Source: Physocladia obscura
Taxonomy: Eukaryota > Chytridiomycota > Chytridiomycetes > Chytridiales > Chytriomycetaceae
Direction of reading: 5' to 3'
Assembly (NCBI GenBank): GCA_027596945.1
Contig: JADGJH010000040.1
Span: forward strand, 1-12,181
DNA: 12,181 nucleotides
Shown: piece after piece, positions 6,432 to 12,181 of the stretch
Numbering within the stretch: position 1 is the stretch's first letter
Layout: each line of letters starts with the position of its first letter
Notes under the pieces: generated by a model
What the model was told of the DNA's origin: nothing
Databases searched by the model: none
The model's input: the letters and a program-made list of their open reading frames with translations, nothing else
Made by a program: the position numbers and the translations under genes

Positions 6432-9400
6432 TCAGATGGGCATTCGGGTTCTGGTTACTTCTTCTGAGACGACATCTCCCTTTCCTTTGAATACATCCTC
6501 AATAACGCCTTCCACTACTTTAAATACTTCATCAATTTTACCAACCCATCCTCCGTCTTCAGAATATGTTCGTGATAACCGCGAATTTCTCACAGACCCA
6601 CTAACACATGCGTCACTTGCTGTTGGTACTGATGCTGGATTCGAGGAAGAAACATTTAAGGCTCCTATTAACGAAAGAGCAAGAACAGGCAGGATAACAT
6701 ATGTTGCCATTTTTTCTGGTATTGAAACCAATGTGCTAAAGTGAGAGTTCCGTCTTTTTCCATAATTCATGCGAGAACCATAAAAATATTTTTGGCTTCC
6801 TGATTCATCACTATCAAGTGATAGTCCTTCATCCACGTCTGACCATTCCTCTGGCAATGTGGGATCTGTAATTATTATTCAGTACAAACGAAACTTGAAT
6901 AGAATAAAACTTTACCGTTTATGACTTGTGAGCTTAATGTCATAAGAGACATATCAAACGAAGTTTGTTGTTGTTTCTGCTGTTGTGCTGTTATTTGAAT
7001 GCAATTTCAGTGGAATAAAACACAAACCTCTTCTACAGCTTTAACGGCTTCATCCTGTTTCCGAATTGCAGCTTTGTATTCATTTTTCAAATTCTCAAGA
7101 TCACAAAGTTTTTGTAGTAAAGCTTCATCGACACCTTTCCGAAATTCAAGAGCTTTATTTTTTTTGAATTATTAAGTGGGGAATTTGATATAAAATATAA
7201 TTAAAAAAATTGAAAATAAAAAAAGTACCTTCTCTGGCAGATCCCAATATCCCTTCTACGTTCCTTACATCTGTACGAACAGAATCAATCCATCGTTCGA
7301 CTTCAGCATCATAATGCTTTCGCAAATTAAACTGCTTCCTATTATCCAAAATCGCCCTTTGTACAGTTACTAGTTGATCTCTCAACAAAGTCTAAAAAAT
7401 TGAGTTTTAAGAGAATCAATAGGAATCAGTATTTTCACAACTTACGCAAGTATCTTCCATAGCTTTAATGTCTCTTTTCGCAACTTCCACTTTCTCAACT
7501 TCTTTTTCCATTTCAGCAACACACAGTTCTAACACCATACACTGCTTATTTGATTTTTCAAGCGTATTTTCCATTGCTACAATTGCTTCACCAGCTAGAT
7601 CTGTACCACATCCGAAATCGGCAACTTGCACCCCAAACGCTTTCCCAAGGCTTACAATCACATCTGTTTGCACACCTCTTTCGAAATGATCTTGTCCAAA
7701 GTCCAATCCACACGCAACATTAACCATGGCTGAAACTCGCCCAACATCAAAAACCAGCACATCAGACATGTCCTGAAACAACGGTTGCACATCTCCAGTT
7801 TGAGTAAGCATTCCCACTCCACTGCCAATTCCGGCACCCCCAGCATCTACTCCGCAATCCACAGTGCGTGGCATAGGATTGGTTTGTACGCCCGTTGTTT
7901 TAAAAAATTCGCTCTCACTTTCACGGGTCGAGCAGCCAACTGATATTGAGAACTCAGATGTAGTTTGTGTGCTGTTGTTCCAAAGCGGTATGAGTTCTGC
8001 AGGATTTACTTGCACAAAACAATCACTTAAACTAACTTTGCATTGGGTTGTCGCAAAAGTAGTGTTGATAGTAGGCGTGCCAACACTAACATGGCATGTA
8101 TCAATTCTAGGGGTTTCTGTGCTTTTACTACATATTTCGGTTGTAATAGTGTTTGTCTCAATACTGTTTCTTGTGATTTCGATTTCAGTAAACGCAGACC
8201 GAGTGTGCTCTTCAAGAAAATGTTGTGTGCATGTGGAGCTTGTGTTTGTGGGATTAGTTTGAGTACTGTTTTGGCGAGTGGTCGCCGAACGTTGAAGAGA
8301 TGGAAGCAATATTTCCTTGTCGGCCCGAAAAGATTTCGACAAGTCGTGCATTGACAACTCACTATGCAGAGACTGAAAAAATAATAATATGATAAATATT
8401 ACATAACTAAATAATTTAGCAAATAATATTACCCGTGAACTATCAAGGCCGTCGTAGTGGGAATTTACAATCGCAAAATGCTCTTCATCTTCTTCGACTT
8501 GTGCACAATCGTAAATTTCCTTGAGCTGCATATGCATTTTCTCGTTTTGGACAGTTAATAATCTGTTCTCATCGGTCAGAACAACAATAACTTGAGCAGA
8601 TGCAGCAAGATCAGTTTCGAGCCTAGAAACGGCTGCTACCAGAGAAGTTGCTTCCTCGGATTTCTGAATATTCTTATCAGGTTGAAAAATAATAAATAAC
8701 AAATATATAAGTACAAATAAAAATGTAATTACCTTGCTCATTTCCTTCTCAAATACTTCAATCCTATATTCCATACCACGTAACATTGTTTCTTTTTGAT
8801 TCAACTCTTCATTCAATTTCTCGTGTGCCTGAACACGGCGATCAAGTTGGGCTTTCAGTCGGGAGTTATGCGCACGCGCATCACCGAGCTCTTTACAAAG
8901 ACGACTGTTCTCATCTCGTAGCTGTTTATTTGTTTTGTTTTACGATGACCAAGAATTGTAAAATACAAAATAACAATACAAACAAATTCAAGCTCATCGA
9001 CTCGACTTCTGAAACTCTTTTCTTCAGACCTGTTGAAATCTAAGCTCCCTGGTCGGACACTTCCGCGTCTGAGAAGTCTCAAGCTTTCAACCTCCTCCTG
9101 TAGTTGCATGATTCTTGACTCATTTGCGCGTGTCATATATTCCAAACTGCGTTGAGTTTCGTGAAGCGCGCGTCGTAATGCATTAATTGTTTCGTGCAAC
9201 TCGATGCTCTGAAAATAACAATACGAAGATTAATTAACCGATGAATAACAATTAACCAATAAAAGCGAACCTCCTGAGACACAGACCCATTGTTGTCAAC
9301 AAGAAAACCGTCCACATCTGAAACAATACTTCCCATTCCAACTCCTGAAACAATATGGCATTCACCCATTCCATTCCCTTCCCAACTGAAATCCAAGTCT

Positions 9401-11207
9401 GCAATTCCTGGTGGAGGGTCTTCTGCCATCAATAAAGCTGCAGCTGCTGGCGAAGGTGGTAAGCTTTTTTGACTTCGTCGATGTTTGAGTTTTTTTGTCT
9501 TGATAAAACCCCCTTTACCACTGCTGCTTAAGACCATTGTCGAAGCTGGACTTTCTGCAAAAATATCCTCGTCTGACTCCTTTTCATTCTTCATTCGACG
9601 AGTTGTTTGATCTGGTGTAGTTCGGCCAGAAGATTCCAAAGACGCTAATGACGAGGAAGAAACAGATGATGAAGAATTTACTGCAGTCGAGATATTTGAA
9701 ACTTCAAAAAATAAAATATGTCCGATTAACAAAAAATAAAATGTGTCCGATTAACAAAAAAATTCAAAGCATTTTGTATTAAAAAAATGAACAAACCCAA
9801 AGAAAAGGTCGAAATCGATGTAGGCAGAGTCAGTGATTTTTTTGATGGGTTCTTATCCATTTTGCTTGGACTTATTAATTCATTTTCCGAATTTTTCAGC
9901 TCTAATCCTTTTGATGGTTTTTTCAAAAGTGTGTGATGTAATGACGGAGAAGATGGAAGTGTAACAGCTGAAAAGGAAATTTTCTTCATCAAGGATCTGT
10001 CAGTCGGGAACCGTCCATGCGCGGCGATCATGCGTGAACTCGGGGTTGAAGTTGGAGTATAATAAATATGTTCGTCTTCTTCGTCACTTTCGCCGCGAAA
10101 TTCGTTGTTTTGGGAGTTTTCAGCGACTTCATCGTCGCCGAAGGCATTTTTGCTGAAAACAACTGGCAGAAGCCCATTAAGTTTGCTTGCTCTATTTTGT
10201 ATTTTCGCACCCAGACCAGCATCCGAGTTGATCAAAGTGGCAGATGGGCTAAAGAATGTGTCTGGGGGTGAAGAAGATGGAAATGTTCGGAATGCCGAGA
10301 AAATGTCTGATGAAGATTTGGAGGACAAGTTGGTATCTTTTTCTGATAGAAATGGCGCGCCGATCGTTTCAAACATTGGTGATGCAATATACGCTGTACT
10401 TGCTGTGCTTGTGTTTATTTGTGTGCTTGCACTCATTTTTGACCAAAGTGGGAGGCTTGACGAGCCGGCTGGGAGAGCAATACGTGAGGCGGGGGGCGCT
10501 GCTCGTGGCGGTGTTGATATTATCGCAGATTTTGCTGTTTCGATTGATAGCGCTGTTGTCGCTGCTTCTGTTGATGTTGCTTGCTTTGAGGTTGAAGGTG
10601 GAGAAGAATCTGACATTTTTACACGATTCAGCATTTCTGTGACTTCAACTGCAGACAGTCGAGAGTTTGGCTGAGTGGAATATAACTGCTTTTGAAAACT
10701 TAGCATGGACACAAGGGCATTTTGAAAGGGGTCATTTTTGGAGACAGAGTCAGGGCCGAGAGGGCTGGAGCTGTCATTGATCACAGAATTGAAGGTCTGA
10801 TCCACGTTACCCTGAACGAATCTATTGTTTGCATTGTACGAGTACGAGTAGTTTGAGTCGTTTGGAAATATTTCTAGGTTTTTTCTCGTGTCTGCATTAA
10901 AGTGTTTTGAGTCGTCTGAGTTTGATGTAATGTTCGGACGCAAATGCAGCTGCAAATGCAAATCAGGATCAGCCTTGTTGAGTGCCAACGCTACCAGCGG
11001 CATCAGTAAAGAAATAGGAATACTATCGTCATCAGTATCGGCACTTGCGACGGAGCTAATAACATCTGCTTCAGCAATCCCAGCCATCCGAGAAAAATCT
11101 GAGCCGTTAGCTTCTGTACCGCCACTGTTTTCCTTAGTGTATACTCCGCTCTTCCTTTCCGCATATTCGCGCTTCACTTGTCGAATGAGGTCCTGCAGTA
11201 ACTGCAT
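6432..11207 (-). CDS. Large coiled-coil protein with TQT/VQT motif array and C-terminal TM
   Basis: Family not recognised. Ten exons join in frame to 1399 residues: 11207-9797, 9701-9271, 9208-8984, 8921-8733, 8663-8433, 8372-7446, 7391-7229, 7152-7028, 6979-6916, 6865-6432. Residues 1-20 look helical (MQLLQDLIRQVKREYAERK); about 20-610 are Ser/Thr/Asn/Pro-rich and probably disordered. About 615-815 is coiled coil (e.g. NALRRALHETQRSLEY). About 830-1090 is low in Lys and Arg and carries seven [TV]Q[TV] motifs at 866, 949, 964, 991, 1019, 1063 and 1077, the LC8 dynein-light-chain anchor. About 1095-1245 is coiled coil again. Near 1308-1326 a hydrophobic stretch (ATYVILPVLALSLIGALN) follows a basic patch (GKRRN), so a cytosolic N-terminus and a lumenal tail of about 73 residues are likely. 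The ATG at 11207 is preceded by an in-frame stop. A nuclear-envelope, ER or Golgi tether is possible but unproven. Confidence 0.88.
7623..8264 (-). other. Array of seven LC8-type TQT/VQT/VQV motifs
   Basis: Within exon 6, reading on the minus strand: STQTNP (8264-8256), FVQVNP (8015-8007), STQTTS (7970-7962), GVQTNP (7889-7881), LTQTGD (7805-7797), GVQTDV (7673-7665), GVQVAD (7631-7623); ranges give the three core codons. Degenerate relatives (STETP, CGTDL, DCGVD) lie between. The block has almost no Lys, fits a disordered linker, and is bounded by coiled coils on both sides. Confidence 0.6.
9711..9760. repeat. 25-bp tandem duplication inside an intron
   Basis: Two head-to-tail 25-bp copies (9711-9735 and 9736-9760) differing at one base (ATAAAATATG versus ATAAAATGTG, each followed by TCCGATTAACAAAAA). 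They lie in intron 1 of the coiled-coil gene, just upstream of its acceptor. Confidence 0.9.
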
Positions 11208-11481
11208 CGATTTTGTTTTGCTGATGTCGTTGAAGTTTGTTTATTTTGATGTGACTAGTTTTCTGAAATCTGGAAATCTGAAACAGCATCCTTGCTTTGC
11301 TCACAAACATCAAAACAATAGAATAATGTTGCATAAATTGGCAATAATAATTTACAAGAAAGTGAAGCTGTAGGATATTTCGGATATTTAACCAGTTTTT
11401 TTTTCTTATTCTTTTTAAAGAGGTATGCTTGCAAGGAGTAACTAGTAATATAGAGCGAAAGAAAAGATGAAACTCTTAGTG
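11208..11481 (-). promoter_or_regulatory. Intergenic region: alternative oxidase 3' end and coiled-coil gene 5' end
   Basis: 274 bp with no supported gene, the largest gap in the window. Reading along the minus strand: just after the oxidase stop, an A-rich stretch with AATAAG, a weak polyadenylation variant; then AT-rich sequence; then, within 11284-11263, two TTTCAG acceptor-like words 15 bases apart, about 60 bp before the coiled-coil ATG at 11207. The latter could mark a 5' UTR intron. No TATA box is evident. Confidence 0.45.
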
Positions 11482-12181
11482 TCAAGCCAATGGATTTACA
11501 TCGTCCGAATTCAAATTAGCCAAAACATGGTTCGTGTCTCTGTGATCCGCTTCATCGGCACGTACAGCTGCAATCAGATCCTTGATAGTTGCATTTTCTC
11601 CAAGACGCCAATAAAATTTTGCAATTTCAGGAGCAACTTGAACCCCCCAGTGCGCAATCTTGCCATTTCCTTCAATATCTTTCAAACAAAGGGTGTAAGT
11701 GTGGACGGCAGACTCCTCAAGATATCCAACAAAGCGATGGCATGTTTTGGGAGACAGGAGATACGCAATAAAGTATGCATTGAAAAAAATGCCTTGAGTA
11801 ATCAACACCAGTGTGCGAAAGAAAATGCCAGGATTTTTCAATTTCATAAAAGTGAGCAAATGCATACGTTCGTTTTCTGCTTCTTGCAAAAGAGTGTTGA
11901 TCCATCCGTTATCACGATGTAAGGATCTCAGAGAGCGCATATGACGTGCCATACCAGCTACCATACCTGTATTTCCATTAATAATTTTCAGTTACACGTA
12001 ATATGAAGCCCGAGACTCGAAGACCAAGCCTGGCTTAGAATAAAAAAAGAATAATTAAAAGAAACGAAAGCACAGTACCAGGAACACCAGCAACGGTTTC
12101 AAGAAAGACAATACGATTGAGCCACTGGCGCTCTGTCATAACACCAACCTTATCGACATAGCCAGTGGATAAATCGAAGCC
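11482..12181 (-). CDS. AOX: Alternative oxidase, C-terminal part (runs off right edge)
   Basis: Di-iron ubiquinol oxidase of the inner mitochondrial membrane that passes electrons from ubiquinol to oxygen, bypassing complexes III and IV without pumping protons. Exons 12181-12079 (incomplete 5') and 11966-11482 join across a 112-nt intron (GTACTG...ATACAG), giving about 195 C-terminal residues of a protein usually near 330-360. All six di-iron ligands are in view: Glu in FLETVAGVPG, Glu and His in EAENERMHLL, Glu in GYLEESAVHTY, and Glu and His in RADEADHRDTNH. Also visible are ERQWLNR before the first ligand, HRFVGYLEE, APEIAKFYWRL and a short tail ending NPLA. The N-terminal targeting peptide is outside the window. 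Fungal-like wording (LLTFM, FFNAYF, AVHTYT) is suggestive only. Confidence 0.97.

Noticed and set aside
7864..8262. Plus-strand hydrophobic open frame of 132 residues
   Set aside because: Opposite the Thr/Ser-rich motif exon; reverse complement of Thr codons yields Val/Cys/Leu-rich shadows.
10105..10674. 189-residue plus-strand open frame opposite exon 1 of the coiled-coil gene
   Set aside because: Antisense shadow of a long, Ser/Ala-rich coding exon; no recognisable domain and no splice or promoter support.
11134..11334. Short minus-strand frame overlapping the start of the coiled-coil gene as a trans-spliced or nested gene
   Set aside because: Overlaps the first coding exon in another frame, has no homology and no distinct signals.
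1..12181. Nematode origin with spliced-leader operons, suggested by tight same-strand genes and AOX
   Set aside because: Acceptors lack the uniform TTTTCAG consensus, and no acceptor precedes the ALG7 or SR starts; the FAD synthase lacks the extra animal domain.
1..12181. tRNA, rRNA, CRISPR, transposon or viral insertion
   Set aside because: I looked for cloverleaf-like or terminal-repeat structure and for transposase or polymerase motifs on both strands and saw none.

Overview
This is a gene-dense stretch of a nuclear eukaryotic genome. Six protein genes fill about 12.2 kb, with intergenic gaps of only about 44 to 275 bases, and nearly every gene is broken by short spliceosomal introns (28 complete introns modelled, mostly 45-140 nt). 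I joined exons by requiring GT-AG (once GC-AG) ends, consistent phase and continuous protein homology. All the internal joins keep frame.

Layout from left to right. (1) Minus strand, about 1970 down to 1: a PEX1-like AAA+ ATPase of peroxisome biogenesis. It runs off the left edge just inside its second ATPase domain, and its 5' end is unresolved. (2) Plus strand, 2172-3275: a single-domain FAD synthase, divergent from PEX1 across about 200 bp. (3) Minus, 5192-3331: ALG7/DPAGT1, the first enzyme of N-glycan dolichol assembly, convergent with FAD synthase (55 bp between stops). (4) Minus, 6387-5305: an SR splicing factor with one RRM, one CCHC zinc knuckle and an RS tail. (5) Minus, 11207-6432: a 1399-residue protein in ten exons. 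It has a disordered Ser-rich N-terminal half, two coiled-coil blocks, a disordered block with seven TQT/VQT/VQV motifs between the coils, and a C-terminal transmembrane segment. I do not recognise the family. (6) Minus, from the right edge down to 11482: the C-terminal part of a mitochondrial alternative oxidase.

Organism: intron-rich, compact and AT-rich, with a peroxin, an alternative oxidase, a single-domain FAD synthase and a zinc-knuckle SR protein. The alternative oxidase, SR protein and FAD synthase look most like those of opisthokonts. My best guess is an early-diverging (zoosporic-type) fungus or another unicellular opisthokont, with low confidence. Splice acceptors are too varied for a nematode-style TTTTCAG consensus.

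The genes are mostly housekeeping and do not form one pathway. The most unusual locus is gene 5. Its layout, coiled coils around a multivalent LC8-type motif array plus a membrane anchor, suggests a membrane-tethered hub for dynein light chain. This is inference.
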